Source: Comamonas suwonensis (GTDB lineage: Bacteria > Pseudomonadota > Gammaproteobacteria > Burkholderiales > Burkholderiaceae_C). Taken from it: a stretch of DNA of 64,000 nt. The stretch is taken from NCBI RefSeq assembly GCF_012844455.2, contig NZ_JABBCQ020000013.1:1-64000 (forward strand), written 5' to 3'. The position numbers and the translations under genes are program-made. Of this stretch, positions 32,065 to 40,992 are shown in pieces (the first letter of the stretch is position 1; each line of letters opens with the position of its first letter). The notes under the pieces are model-generated. The model was not told the DNA's origin. It made no database searches and saw only the letters and a program-made list of their open reading frames with translations.

Positions 32065-32652
32065 ATGTCCGAACAGCCGCTGGCGCTATCTGCCATCCTT
32101 GATGAGGTTCTGATGCAAAGCTATGCAGCAGGGCAGGCCGCAGCGTTTGAGCAGCTGTATGGCCGCCACCAGCTGCGCATGTGGCGCTACTTTTATCGCA
32201 ACACGGGCGACGGGGCACTGGCCGATGACCTGGCTCAAGACCTGTGGTTTGCGGTGATTGACAATGCTGCGCGCTATGAAGTGCGCAGCAAGTTCACGAC
32301 TTGGCTGTTCACCATGGCGCATCACCGGCTGGTCGATCACTGGCGCAGGCAGCGCCACGGTATCAGCCTGTCAGCCGATACGGAGGAATCCATGCGGCTG
32401 GCCGATAGCCTGTTTGCCGCCTCGGGCTTTGAGCCTGATCACCAGCTCGATCGCCAGCTCATGGCGCAGGCCCTGCTGGCCGCGCTGGCGCAGTTGCCCG
32501 CCGAGCAGCGCGAGTGTTTTTTATTGCAGGTGGAGGCCGATATGACGGTGGCCGAGATTGCCCTGGCCACCGGCGTGGCCGAAGAAACGGCGAAAAGCCG
32601 CCTGCGCTATGCGCGTGCCAAGCTGCGCGCGGCGCTGGAGGAACTGGCATGA
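32065..32652 (+). CDS. ECF-type RNA polymerase sigma factor
   Basis: The 195-aa sigma-70 family factor has region 2 at about 25-95 (AAFEQLYGRHQLRMWRYFYR, DDLAQDLWFAVID, FTTWLFTMAHHRLVDHWRR). Region 4 is about 135-190 (LAALAQLPAEQRECFLLQ, TVAEIALATGVAEETAKSRL). It should direct polymerase to envelope-stress-type promoters. The stop overlaps the start of the next gene (ATGA), the usual coupling to its anti-sigma. Confidence 0.93.
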   Translation: MSEQPLALSAILDEVLMQSYAAGQAAAFEQLYGRHQLRMWRYFYRNTGDGALADDLAQDLWFAVIDNAARYEVRSKFTTWLFTMAHHRLVDHWRRQRHGISLSADTEESMRLADSLFAASGFEPDHQLDRQLMAQALLAALAQLPAEQRECFLLQVEADMTVAEIALATGVAEETAKSRLRYARAKLRAALEELA

Positions 32653-33584
32653 GCATCACCCCTGAACCAGAGCCAGGCAGCAAGCCTGATGTGCTGCGCG
32701 AGCTGTACCAGCAAGCCGTGGCCGATGACCGGGGCCCCAGCGCGCAAAACAGCGACGCCATACTGGCCCGCGCCAAACAGCGCGCAGCCGCTGCATCGCA
32801 AGACCGCGCAAAACCACAGCGCCAGCCTGCCGCCAACGACCGCTTCTGGCTACGCCATGCACTGGGAGGGCTGGCGGCTATCGGGCTGGTCGGCTGGCTG
32901 ATGCTGCAGCACGCGGCCTGGTGGGATGGATCAGACAAAGGCATTGGCGTGGAGCCTGATGCAAGTCCCGCTGTGGCAGCTGAACAGGCTGCGCCAGCGT
33001 TATCCGCTGAGTCAAACCTGGCGGAGGCAGATTCCGGTCCATCGGTTGCCGTAGAGGGCGCGTCAGCAGCCCACAGCGCAACGCGTCAGTCTTCAGTGGC
33101 GCAAGCATCAAAGGGAAATCCGGCTACAGCGCTTGAGGGTAAAGCGCCAGCAGCTATGGATATGGAAGCAAAAGCGCCAGAGCAAGAGCAGGCTTTACCA
33201 GGGGCAGCAAACGCCACGCCTCCCATGGCCGCACCGGCACCATCCATGGAACGCTCGGCAAGAATGGCTCCAGCTGGCAAGGCAAGCGCTTCCAGTGCGG
33301 GTGATGCCACACCGCATGGCGCTGAAAAATCGCTTGAAACTGCAGATATTGCATCGCAGCAAAACCCTGAAATTCAGGCGAAATTACCACTGTGCCCGCT
33401 GGTCGATGAGGAGAAGAACAGAAAAGCTGGCGCGCATGGCGATACCCCAAAGCATGAGAAATCAGCGGCTGGCACTGCGTTGAAGCCACCCGACTGCCGC
33501 CCGCGCAAGGACAGTGAAAAGCGCTCGGCCAAGCCTGGAAAAGCGTCTGAAGCTACGGAATCTGTAGCGGACCCAATGCAATAA
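32649..33584 (+). CDS. predicted anti-sigma factor, single-pass membrane protein
   Basis: The protein is 311 aa from ATG 32649. The cytoplasmic N-terminus of about 60 residues (LRELYQQAVADDRGP, DAILARAKQRAAA) is followed by one membrane helix (about 78-98, HALGGLAAIGLVGWLMLQHA). A periplasmic Ala/Pro/Ser/Lys-rich low-complexity tail of about 200 aa completes it. Position and topology fit an anti-sigma that holds the preceding ECF factor. The tail contains a stretch derived from dispersed repeat A (33122-33165) read as protein. Confidence 0.75.
   Translation: MSITPEPEPGSKPDVLRELYQQAVADDRGPSAQNSDAILARAKQRAAAASQDRAKPQRQPAANDRFWLRHALGGLAAIGLVGWLMLQHAAWWDGSDKGIGVEPDASPAVAAEQAAPALSAESNLAEADSGPSVAVEGASAAHSATRQSSVAQASKGNPATALEGKAPAAMDMEAKAPEQEQALPGAANATPPMAAPAPSMERSARMAPAGKASASSAGDATPHGAEKSLETADIASQQNPEIQAKLPLCPLVDEEKNRKAGAHGDTPKHEKSAAGTALKPPDCRPRKDSEKRSAKPGKASEATESVADPMQ
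33122..33165. repeat. repeat A copy inside the anti-sigma coding sequence
   Basis: ACAGCGCTTGAGGGTAAAGC and GCCAGCAGCTATGGA match repeat A (AGCGCTTGAT...AAGCGCTAGCAGCTAT) in order and spacing. It is read in frame as ALEGKAPAAMDM within the low-complexity tail. Confidence 0.6.
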
Positions 33585-33604
33585 GTACTGCAACAGGCAT
33601 AAAA

Positions 33605-33627
33605 AAAGCCCGCTTGACGCGGGCTTT
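33605..33627. terminator. bidirectional terminator between anti-sigma and ppiC genes
   Basis: AAAGCCCGC (33605-33613), TTGAC, GCGGGCTTT (33619-33627), with an A-run on the left that is a T-run on the minus strand. Confidence 0.82.
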
Positions 33628-33672
33628 GGTGATGGTCTGGCCAGTTCTTTTCAGGACTGGCGTAAGAGCATG

Positions 33673-34464
33673 TTACTGGACTTTTGCGTTTTTGCGCAGC
33701 TGATCCTGGAATTGTTGCAGCTTTGTTTGTTGCAGTTGCTGCATGATCTGAGGCTTGACGTCTTCAAACTTGGGCATTTCAGCCTGACGCTCGTCATCCA
33801 TGCGAATGATGTGCCAGCCAAACTGGCTCTTCACGGGAGCTGCGGTCAGCTCACCCTTTTTGAGCTTGATCAGCGCTTCGGTGAACTCGGGCACGTAGTT
33901 GTTGGGGTTGGCCCAGTCCAGATCGCCACCACGGGCACCCGATCCGGGGTCCTTGGATTCCTTCTTGGCGATTTCCTCAAAGCTCTTGCCCGCCTTCACT
34001 TCAGCAATGATGGCCTTGGCGCGGTCTTCGGATTCGACCAGGATATGGCTGGCCTTGTATTCCTTGCCGCCGTTGGCTTCCACGAACTTGTCGTACTCGG
34101 CCTTGGCTTCGGCATCGGTCACAGGATTCTTCTTCTGGAAGTCTTCAAACAGCGCACGGATCAGCACGGTCTGGCGCGCCATTTCCATTTGCTGCTTGTA
34201 AGCGTCAGAGGCGGCCAGGCCACGGCGGCTGGCTTCTTGCATGAAGATTTCGCGGGCGATGACTTCGTCCTTGATCATCTTGTCCATCTCGGGTGCGATG
34301 GGCTGGCCGCTGGCTTCGATTTGTGCCTTCAGCGCGTTGACGCGGGCCAGAGGAACGGCCTTGCCATTGACGATGGCCACGTTTTGTGCCGATGCGGACA
34401 GGGCGGCAAAGCCCAGAACTGCGGCGCCCACCATGCGGGCCATTTGCTTTTGATTCATGCTCAT
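33673..34464 (-). CDS. periplasmic parvulin-type peptidyl-prolyl isomerase
   Basis: The 263-aa protein has a signal peptide (to about 27, AAVLGFAALSASAQ). A SurA-N-like helical region follows, then a parvulin domain at about 133-235: YKASHILVESEDRAKAII, EEIAKKESKDPGSGARGGDLDW, and SQFGWHIIRMDDERQ. It should catalyse Pro isomerisation and chaperone outer-membrane proteins. It follows bolA-yciB after 71 nt; a palindrome lies between. Confidence 0.92.
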   Translation of the reverse strand: MSMNQKQMARMVGAAVLGFAALSASAQNVAIVNGKAVPLARVNALKAQIEASGQPIAPEMDKMIKDEVIAREIFMQEASRRGLAASDAYKQQMEMARQTVLIRALFEDFQKKNPVTDAEAKAEYDKFVEANGGKEYKASHILVESEDRAKAIIAEVKAGKSFEEIAKKESKDPGSGARGGDLDWANPNNYVPEFTEALIKLKKGELTAAPVKSQFGWHIIRMDDERQAEMPKFEDVKPQIMQQLQQTKLQQFQDQLRKNAKVQ

Positions 34465-34510
34465 TCGAGTCTTGATTGAAAAAAGTGAATTAGTTCAGCC
34501 CATATGCAAC

Positions 34511-34532
34511 AGGCTCCGCATTGCGGAGCCTG
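34511..34532. terminator. hairpin between bolA and ppiC-type gene
   Basis: AGGCTCCGCA (34511-34520), TT, then GCGGAGCCT ending about 34531: a near-perfect palindrome 4 nt after the bolA stop. It lacks a long T-run on the minus strand, so it may attenuate rather than fully stop transcription. Confidence 0.55.
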
Positions 34533-34535
34533 ATG

Positions 34536-34802
34536 TCATAAAACTTCAATGGCGATGGCGTGAACGCCCTGGTCAATGAAGTCCTGCAACGCATCATACA
34601 CAAGGCGATGGCGCGCTACGCGGCTTTTTCCGTCAAAGCCGGAGCAGGCAATGCGGATGCGGAAATGGGTGCCGACGCCGCTGTCGTTGGCGCCAGCATG
34701 GCCTGCATGCTGGTAGCTTTCGTCAATGACTTCGAGCAGGGTTGGTTGCAGGCGCTCGCGCAAAGCGGCGTCCATGGCGGGGGCGCTGATGGTGACGCTC
34801 AT
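34536..34802 (-). CDS. BolA-family protein
   Basis: This 88-aa BolA/IbaG-type protein has the class pattern LEVIDESYQHAGH, THFRIRIACSGFDGKSRVARHRLVYDAL (about 40-70). Such proteins pair with monothiol glutaredoxins in iron-sulfur handling and stress morphology. Its start overlaps the stop of yciB by 4 nt, so they are co-translated. Confidence 0.93.
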   Translation of the reverse strand: MSVTISAPAMDAALRERLQPTLLEVIDESYQHAGHAGANDSGVGTHFRIRIACSGFDGKSRVARHRLVYDALQDFIDQGVHAIAIEVL

Positions 34803-35368
34803 GGCTGCTTGTCCTTGGCTTCGCTGCTGCTTTGAGCGGTGTCCTGGGGCAGGTAGCGGCTCATGTAGATGGCTTGAGCGATGACGAAGGCGACCATGAG
34901 GCCCATGCCGCCAAATAGCTTGAAGTTGACCCAGGCATCGGTGTCAAAGTTAAAGGCCACCCAGAGGTTGAGCGCGCCCATGCCGGCGAAGAAGGCGGTC
35001 CACGCCCAGTTGAGCTTGAGCCAGACCGCATCGGGCAGCTGCAGTTGCGCACCCATGACGGAGCGCAGCAGGTTCTTTTTGAAGACCAGCTGGCCAAACA
35101 GCAAGGCAGCGCCCATGAGCCAGTACAGCACCGTGGGCTTCCACTTGATGAAGTCTTCGTTGTGGGCGAGCAGCGTGGCACCGCCGAACAGCACAATCAC
35201 GCCAAGACTGACCCATTGCATGGGTTCGATCTTGCCGGTCTTGATGCGCAGATAAGCGATCTGCGCAATGGTGGCCACAATGGCCACGCCCGTGGCGGCA
35301 TAGATGCCCCAGACCTTGAAGGCCACGAAAAACAGGATGATGGGGAAAAAATCAATCAGCAGCTTCAT
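34799..35368 (-). CDS. yciB: inner-membrane-spanning protein YciB (septation protein A)
   Basis: The 189-aa protein has five hydrophobic segments starting MKLLIDFFPIILFFVAFKVWGIYAAT, the standard YciB/IspZ opening. It includes KTGKIEPMQWVSLGVIVLFGGAT and ends in a charged tail. It is needed for normal cell envelope and division in related bacteria. It is first in an operon with the BolA-family gene. Confidence 0.94.
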   Translation of the reverse strand: MKLLIDFFPIILFFVAFKVWGIYAATGVAIVATIAQIAYLRIKTGKIEPMQWVSLGVIVLFGGATLLAHNEDFIKWKPTVLYWLMGAALLFGQLVFKKNLLRSVMGAQLQLPDAVWLKLNWAWTAFFAGMGALNLWVAFNFDTDAWVNFKLFGGMGLMVAFVIAQAIYMSRYLPQDTAQSSSEAKDKQP

Positions 35369-35547
35369 GCGCGAAATGTAAGTCGTTCTGGTATTTCAGA
35401 GTGCGCCAACCGGGCAAGGTTCCCGGCGCAGCGGTAAATAGTCATCATGCACCAAAGAGCCAGTCATACCTGCGCACAAGGCTTGTGCGGCGGGCGGTTT
35501 TAGCTATCAAAAACCAGAAAAGCCAAGATTCAGTACTGGAGAAATGA

Positions 35548-35605
35548 TTTGAGTCAAGACAGGCTCAAACGCATTCACATCAAGCGCAGGCAGCTCTTAT
35601 TTTTG
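35548..35605. repeat. degenerate palindromic repeat A copy
   Basis: CAGGCTCAAACGCATTCACAT and CAAGCGCAGGCAGCTCTTAT followed by TTTTGAG. It sits at the 3' end of msrB and includes its last codons or stop region, where it may act as the terminator. Confidence 0.5.
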
Positions 35606-36013
35606 AGAATCGTTCTGGAAATCCAGAGAGGCCGAGTTCATGCAGTAGCGCAGGCTGGTGTCTGTGGGGCCATCAGGGAAGACATGGCCCAGATGCGCGC
35701 CGCAGCTGCTGCACACCGTCTCCACGCGAACCATGCCGTGGGTGCGGTCCGTGATTTCCGTGATCGCGCCGGGCACGGCCAGATCAAAGCTGGGCCAGCC
35801 GCAGCCGGCGTCAAACTTGGTGTGCGAATCAAACAGCTTGGCACCGCAGCAGACGCAGTGGTAGCTGCCATCGGCCCAGAAGGCTTCGTACTTGCCGGTG
35901 AAGGGGCGCTCGGTGGCAGCGTGGCGGGTGACCTGAAATGCAGCAGGCTCGGCACCTTTTTGCTGCAGCAGGGCTTGCCATTCGGCATCGGTTTTCTGGA
36001 TAGGAAAGCTCAT
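35597..36013 (-). CDS. msrB: peptide-methionine (R)-S-oxide reductase
   Basis: The 138-aa cytoplasmic enzyme reduces methionine-R-sulfoxide in proteins. Two CxxC zinc pairs (CVCCG near 52, CSSCG near 97) and GCGWPSFD are present. The catalytic Cys is in [11 protein letters not shown] near residue 120. Length is standard. The start overlaps the selO stop by 4 nt; pairing with SelO, a redox-related AMPylase, fits an oxidative-stress unit. Confidence 0.96.
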   Translation of the reverse strand: MSFPIQKTDAEWQALLQQKGAEPAAFQVTRHAATERPFTGKYEAFWADGSYHCVCCGAKLFDSHTKFDAGCGWPSFDLAVPGAITEITDRTHGMVRVETVCSSCGAHLGHVFPDGPTDTSLRYCMNSASLDFQNDSQK

Positions 36014-37521
36014 GATGAACAGCTGATTTCAATGGTGGTAGCCCAGTCGGGCGGGAAGCCGGCCCAGTCTGCGTAGGCCGGGTGCGAGTCATAAGGCGCG
36101 TGCAGCACGGCCAGCATTTGCTGCACCGGCGCAAAGTCGCCGCCCTGTGCGGCGCGAATCACGGTTTCACCCAGGTGGTTGCGCAGCACGAAGCAGGGAT
36201 TGGATTTTTGCATCAAATCGGCCGCTTGCGCTTGATCTACCTGCGCTAGCTGCTCTGAATAGGTGAGCGACCAGGCGTCGAACGTGGCGCGGTCCAGAAT
36301 GATGTCACGCAGTGGTTCAAAGTCGATGTTTCCTTCTTGTGCCTGCTGCACGGCTTCGGTCAGGCGCGTGAAGAAGATGGTGTAGTCCACCTTGTTGTCG
36401 GCCAGTATCTGCAGCAGCGGGTTGACCAGCAGGGCAAAGCGGCCATCGGCGGGCGCTGTGCCTGCCGCATCTTCGGGCAGGCCCAGCTTGCTCAGCATTT
36501 GCGTGGCGTAAGCCGCAGGGAAGACGGTTTTGTACGAATCCAGCGCCGCAATGGTCAGCTCTTCACTGTCAATCAGCGGCAGCAGGGCTTGGCCGAGGCA
36601 GTACAGGTTCCAGTAGGCGACCTGCGGCTGGCGGTTGAAGGCGTAGCGTCCCTGGTTGTCGCTGTGGTTGCAGACATGGCCGGGGTCAAACGCATCCAGG
36701 AACTGGAAGGGGCCGTAGTCAATCGTCAGGCCCAGAATGCTCATGTTGTCGGTGTTCATCACCCCGTGGCAAAAGCCGACGGCCTGCCACTGGGCCAGCA
36801 GGCGGGCGGTGCGCTCGCTCACGGCCTGCAGAAAGTTGGCGTAGGCATTGCCTTGCAGCGCTGTGGCGGTACGGCATTCGGGGTAGTGCTGGTCAATGAT
36901 CAGATCGGCCAGTGCTTTCAGCTCCTCTTGCATGTCGCGCGCGGCGAAATGCTCGAAGTGGCCAAAACGCACAAAGCTCTCGGCCACGCGGGTGACGATG
37001 GCGGCCGTTTCCAGGGTCTCGCGCGCCACGGAAAGGGGCGAGCCGGTCAACGCCAGCGCCCGCGTGGTGGGAATGCCTAAAGCGGCCATGGCTTCGCTGC
37101 ACAGAAATTCACGAATGGAGGAACGCAGCACGGCGCGGCCATCACCGCCGCGCGAGTAGGGTGTGCGGCCTGCGCCTTTGAGCTGGACTTCAAAGCCCAG
37201 CGACGTCTCGCCCAGCATGATGGCGCGGCCATCGCCCAGCTGTCCGGCCCAGACACCGAATTGGTGGCCGCTGTAAACGCTGGCCAGTGGCTTGCGGCCG
37301 TCGGGGGAGGGCACTGAGACGGCATTGCCGCTGAGGGTTTGAAGTGCCTCGTCGGTTTGCAGCCATTCGGGGTTCAGACCCATCAGCTGCGAGGTACTGG
37401 CGCTGGTGGCGACCCAGTGCGGTGCCGGTACGGGCGTGGGCTGAAGATAGGTGAAAAATGCCGGGCCCAGGGCTTCGAATCGGCCGGGCCTGTGCCATTG
37501 CGGGGCAGTGGATTCGTTCAT
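36010..37521 (-). CDS. selO: SelO-family protein adenylyltransferase (YdiU)
   Basis: This 503-aa pseudokinase-fold enzyme transfers AMP to Ser/Thr/Tyr residues of redox proteins. Recognised segments are [20 protein letters not shown] near 83-102, [37 protein letters not shown] (active-site region, near 255-275) and [18 protein letters not shown]. Bacterial homologues lack the C-terminal selenocysteine, as here. It is upstream of and coupled to msrB. Confidence 0.96.
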   Translation of the reverse strand: MNESTAPQWHRPGRFEALGPAFFTYLQPTPVPAPHWVATSASTSQLMGLNPEWLQTDEALQTLSGNAVSVPSPDGRKPLASVYSGHQFGVWAGQLGDGRAIMLGETSLGFEVQLKGAGRTPYSRGGDGRAVLRSSIREFLCSEAMAALGIPTTRALALTGSPLSVARETLETAAIVTRVAESFVRFGHFEHFAARDMQEELKALADLIIDQHYPECRTATALQGNAYANFLQAVSERTARLLAQWQAVGFCHGVMNTDNMSILGLTIDYGPFQFLDAFDPGHVCNHSDNQGRYAFNRQPQVAYWNLYCLGQALLPLIDSEELTIAALDSYKTVFPAAYATQMLSKLGLPEDAAGTAPADGRFALLVNPLLQILADNKVDYTIFFTRLTEAVQQAQEGNIDFEPLRDIILDRATFDAWSLTYSEQLAQVDQAQAADLMQKSNPCFVLRNHLGETVIRAAQGGDFAPVQQMLAVLHAPYDSHPAYADWAGFPPDWATTIEISCSS

Positions 37522-37777
37522 GCAGTCATTGTGCTTGAGCTATAGCAAGGCCAGAGCTTGCAGGGTTGTTGGCGGAGGCAGTGAACACCGGAGTCAATAG
37601 CCCGGCGCAGTGCTGGCGAATGCCTAGGTCTTTCCCTGAGGCGTTCGACATCGTTCATAGGAAGGATGCGGGGAAACGTCATTTCCATTACGCATTGGTG
37701 ACAGTCATGAGGTGATGGCCGGAAAGCTCGCGCTAGGATTGCTGCCGACCACACAACGATATCCAGGAGACGTGCCT

Positions 37778-39418
37778 ATGTTGGGTTTGATGCAAAACCA
37801 GCCACTGCTGATTTCTTCCCTGATCGAGTTTGCCGCCCGCAACCATAGCGACGGGGAAATTGTCTCCCGTCGTGTGGAAGGGGATATTCATCGTTATACC
37901 TACAAGGACATGGCAGGCCGCGCACGCAAGCTGGCCAATACGCTGGACTCAATGGGGTTGGCGCAGGGGGAGCGGGTGGCCAGTCTGGCGTGGAATGGTT
38001 ATCGCCACATGGAGATGTACTTTGGCGTCAGCGGCTCGGGCCGGGTGCTGCACACCATCAATCCGCGCCTGCACCCTGAGCAGATTGCCTGGATCATCAA
38101 CCACGCTGAGGACAAGGCCCTGTGTTTTGATCTGAGCTTTTTGCCCATCATTGCTGCAGTGCACAGCAAGTGTCCTCAGGTCCGCCAATGGGTGGTGCTG
38201 TGCGATGCGGACAAGGTGCCGGCAGACAGTGGCATTCCCGGGCTGGTGAGCTATGAGAGCTGGATTGCAGGCCAGTCTGATCAATACAACTGGCCGCAGT
38301 TCGATGAAAACACGGCGTCAAGCATGTGCTACACCAGCGGCACCACAGGCAATCCCAAGGCTGTGCTTTATAGCCACCGCTCCAGCGTGCTGCATGCCTA
38401 TGCAGCGGCGTTGCCCGATGTGATGTGCCTGTCGGCGCGCGATTCGGTGCTGCCGGTGGTGCCCATGTTCCACGTCAATGCCTGGGGCCTGCCGTATTCC
38501 GCCGCGCTCACGGGTTGCAAGCTGGTCTTCCCCGGCCCGGCGCTGGACGGCAAATCGGTCTACGAATTGATCGAGGCAGAAGGCGTGACCTTTGCCGCTG
38601 GTGTGCCCACGGTGTGGCAGATGCTGCTGGGCTATATGAAGCCGGGCGGCCTGCGCTTTTCCAAGCTCAATCGCACGGTGATTGGCGGCTCCGCCTGCCC
38701 ACCCGCCATGATTACGGCCTTCCAGGATGACTATGGGGTCGAGGTTCTGCATGCCTGGGGCATGACCGAGATGAGTCCGCTGGGCACGCTGTGTACGCTC
38801 AAGAACAAGCACAAGGATCTGCCGAAGGAAGAGCAGATGAAGATCCGCCAGAAACAAGGGCGCGCGATCTTTGGCGTGGACATGAAAATCGTCAACGACG
38901 CGGGGGAAGATCAGCCCTGGGACGGCACAAGCTACGGCGACCTGCTGGTGCGTGGGCCCTGGATCATCGACAGCTATTACAAAGGCAGCGGCAGCCCATT
39001 GGTTCAAGGGGCCGACGGCCATGGCTGGTTCCCTACAGGGGACGTAGCGACGATCGACGCCGATGGCTATATGCAGATTACCGACCGCAGCAAGGACGTG
39101 ATCAAGTCCGGTGGCGAGTGGATCAGCTCCATCGACATTGAAAACATCGCCATGGCTCACCCCGTTGTAGCCATGGCCGCCTGTATTGGCATGCCGCACC
39201 CCAAGTGGGACGAGCGCCCGATTGTTGCCGTGGTCAAAAAGCCGGGTGCCGATGTCACACGTGAGGAATTGCTGCAGTTCTACGAAGGCAAGACCGCCAA
39301 GTGGCAGATTCCGGATGATGTCGTTTTTGTGGCGGCTATCCCGATTGGTGCCACAGGCAAGATGCTCAAAACGCGCCTGCGCGAGGAGCTGAAGGATTAC
39401 AAGCTACCGACGCTTTAA
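37778..39418 (+). CDS. fatty-acid/acyl-CoA ligase (AMP-forming)
   Basis: The protein is 546 aa from ATG 37778 with AGGAGA 8 nt upstream; the longer frame to 37712 lacks this. ANL-superfamily motifs are the P-loop YTSGTTGNPKAVLYSHRS near 205, GWFPTGDVATIDADGY near 420 and the C-terminal catalytic Lys in ATGKMLKTRL near 525. It activates a medium or long-chain fatty acid to acyl-CoA through an acyl-adenylate. It is not next to other beta-oxidation genes here; the set at 47.9-53.2 kb lies 8 kb away. Confidence 0.94.
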   Translation: MLGLMQNQPLLISSLIEFAARNHSDGEIVSRRVEGDIHRYTYKDMAGRARKLANTLDSMGLAQGERVASLAWNGYRHMEMYFGVSGSGRVLHTINPRLHPEQIAWIINHAEDKALCFDLSFLPIIAAVHSKCPQVRQWVVLCDADKVPADSGIPGLVSYESWIAGQSDQYNWPQFDENTASSMCYTSGTTGNPKAVLYSHRSSVLHAYAAALPDVMCLSARDSVLPVVPMFHVNAWGLPYSAALTGCKLVFPGPALDGKSVYELIEAEGVTFAAGVPTVWQMLLGYMKPGGLRFSKLNRTVIGGSACPPAMITAFQDDYGVEVLHAWGMTEMSPLGTLCTLKNKHKDLPKEEQMKIRQKQGRAIFGVDMKIVNDAGEDQPWDGTSYGDLLVRGPWIIDSYYKGSGSPLVQGADGHGWFPTGDVATIDADGYMQITDRSKDVIKSGGEWISSIDIENIAMAHPVVAMAACIGMPHPKWDERPIVAVVKKPGADVTREELLQFYEGKTAKWQIPDDVVFVAAIPIGATGKMLKTRLREELKDYKLPTL

Positions 39419-39456
39419 TCACGGCTTTTCTGGGTGCATAGAGCCCTGCAGCCCCC

Positions 39457-39480
39457 GGCCATCATCATGCGATGATGGCC
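39457..39480 (+). terminator. terminator after the acyl-CoA ligase gene
   Basis: GGCCATCATC (39457-39466), ATGC, GATGATGGCC (39471-39480): a perfect 10-bp stem followed by GTTTCATTTT. The overlapping ATG codons inside the stem are therefore unlikely starts for the next gene. Confidence 0.75.
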
Positions 39481-39501
39481 GTTTCATTTTGGGCTCTTGC
39501 C

Positions 39502-39759
39502 ATGCTCAGTGTTCAGCCGCAGCTGCCTGCCTGTTTTTGCCAGTCCTTGGATGAGCCCGCTTCAGGCTTGCTGCGCCGCCAGCTTCTGGGCGCCGGTTTG
39601 CTCGGTGGGATAGGTGCCATCGCTGGGTCGGCCGCCGCCTGCTCGCCAGAGGCTGTGGCCCAGGTCGCCAGCCTTGCCGCGCCGCGTGCGGTCTGTATGG
39701 AATGTCTTGCACGTCGCGCACAGCAGCGTTCTCCTTTTGTGAACAAGGAGCGGCCATGA
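39502..39759 (+). CDS. small protein with Tat/lipobox-like segment, coupled to DUF4123 gene
   Basis: The protein is 85 aa from ATG 39502. After about 28 residues rich in Pro and Cys it has LLRRQLLGAGLLGGIGAIAG followed by SAAAC. This twin-arginine plus hydrophobic core plus lipobox-like Cys would suit export or membrane anchoring. A CMEC pair lies further on. The stop overlaps the DUF4123 start (ATGA), so the gene is almost certainly real and part of that unit. Function not recognised. Confidence 0.6.
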   Translation: MLSVQPQLPACFCQSLDEPASGLLRRQLLGAGLLGGIGAIAGSAAACSPEAVAQVASLAAPRAVCMECLARRAQQRSPFVNKERP

Positions 39760-40778
39760 GCAAGGTGCAAACCTGGCACGAGATGAAGCCAGCGCGCCAG
39801 ACATGGCAGCAACGGTGGGCGCAGATCAAATCCTCAGACCAACCTGCCGACAAACCCTTGCAGCTGTATTTGCTGCTGGATGCTGCACAGAACCGTGACT
39901 TGCTGGCACGGGTGCCAGAAAGCGGTGCCGAGGCCTTGTTCGCATTCACGCGCAACACCAAGGAGGGCAAGGTCAGTCCCTGGCTGGTGCACCTGGGGCG
40001 CAGCGGTCAGCCATTGAAGAAGGCGTAACAAGAATTGTTGAATGCAGTGCTGGATCTGGTGCAGGCCAGCCCCTGCGCCACCTTGCTGGCAAGCGAGTGC
40101 GAGATGGCTGTGCTGATGGCCCATCTGCGCCATGCCATGGACCCCAAAATGCCGGGCAAGGAAAGCAGCTATCTGGCCTTCTGGGACCCCGCAGTGCTGG
40201 CAGCCCTGCTGGGGCAGAGCGATCTGGACACCCAAAGCCGTATCGAGCCCGTGCTGAATCCCGCGCAAATCCGCGCCCTGCTGGGGCCGATTGCACGCTG
40301 GTGGTGCTGGAGCCGTTCTGGTCGCCTGCATGAATATGCGGTCACTGACCTTAACGAGCCCGCCGCGCCATTGCCGCTGCATCTCAGTGCTGCGCAAGTG
40401 GATGCGCTGGTACAGGGCAATGTGCCCGACCTGCTGATCTATTACGTCCATCTGAATCAGGTGCATTTGCGCGATAAATTGCCGCCGCTGGCCATGCACT
40501 GGTTTGCGCGCCAGCAACTGGTGTTGGCTCGCCGTTATGGGCTCACGGGTACGCGTGATCTGCTGAACTATCTGTGTCTGGCTTTGATTGGCGGCGCGCG
40601 TGTTGATCAAATCCCTGAGGTGGCAGCGCTGCTGCTCCGGGTCAAGGCGCGGAAACTGAGCTTTGACAAATTCATGGACGAGGTAGGCCCAAAGCTTGAG
40701 AACAAGGACCTACCTGAGCCGCAGGTGCTGACGGCTGCCAATGGCCTGCCGTTGACGGAAAACCAACTGCCGCTCTAG
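39756..40778 (+). pseudogene. DUF4123 (type VI effector adaptor) gene with in-frame TAA
   Basis: A single reading frame of 341 codons is interrupted only by TAA at 40026-40028. The first part (90 aa) has the DUF4123 opening LQLYLLLDAAQNRDLLARV and SPWLVHLG. The second part resumes at once (QELLNAVLDLVQAS, LARHAM-like helices, FWDPAVLAALL, FARQQLVLARRYGLTG), giving about 340 aa, a normal length. DUF4123 proteins load effectors onto VgrG in type VI secretion. A TTG at 40035 could restart translation but has no ribosome-binding site. Probably inactivated, or a stop-codon readthrough case. No VgrG or effector gene is adjacent. Confidence 0.75.
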
Positions 40779-40810
40779 GCGCAGATGAGGCGCTGGTTTT
40801 GCCATGCTTT

Positions 40811-40867
40811 GAAGCATAAAGGCCTGTAGCGCTTTATCTGTCTGCACAGGCAGCTATGTTTTTTGAT
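40811..40867. repeat. degenerate palindromic repeat A copy
   Basis: TGAAGCATAAAGGCCTGTAG, CGCTTTATCTGTCTGCACAGG and CAGCTATG followed by TTTTTTG. It lies 33 nt after the DUF4123 frame and could terminate it. Confidence 0.55.
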
Positions 40868-40992
40868 AGTTCAGGTCGTCGCAAGCATCCCAAAGTCGCC
40901 AAAGTGATATGCGCTAGGGCAACCCCCAAGCGGCAATGACCGGCTTGCGGCTTAGTCTGAGCCTCGCTCATAAACACCAATGGAGACGCTCT

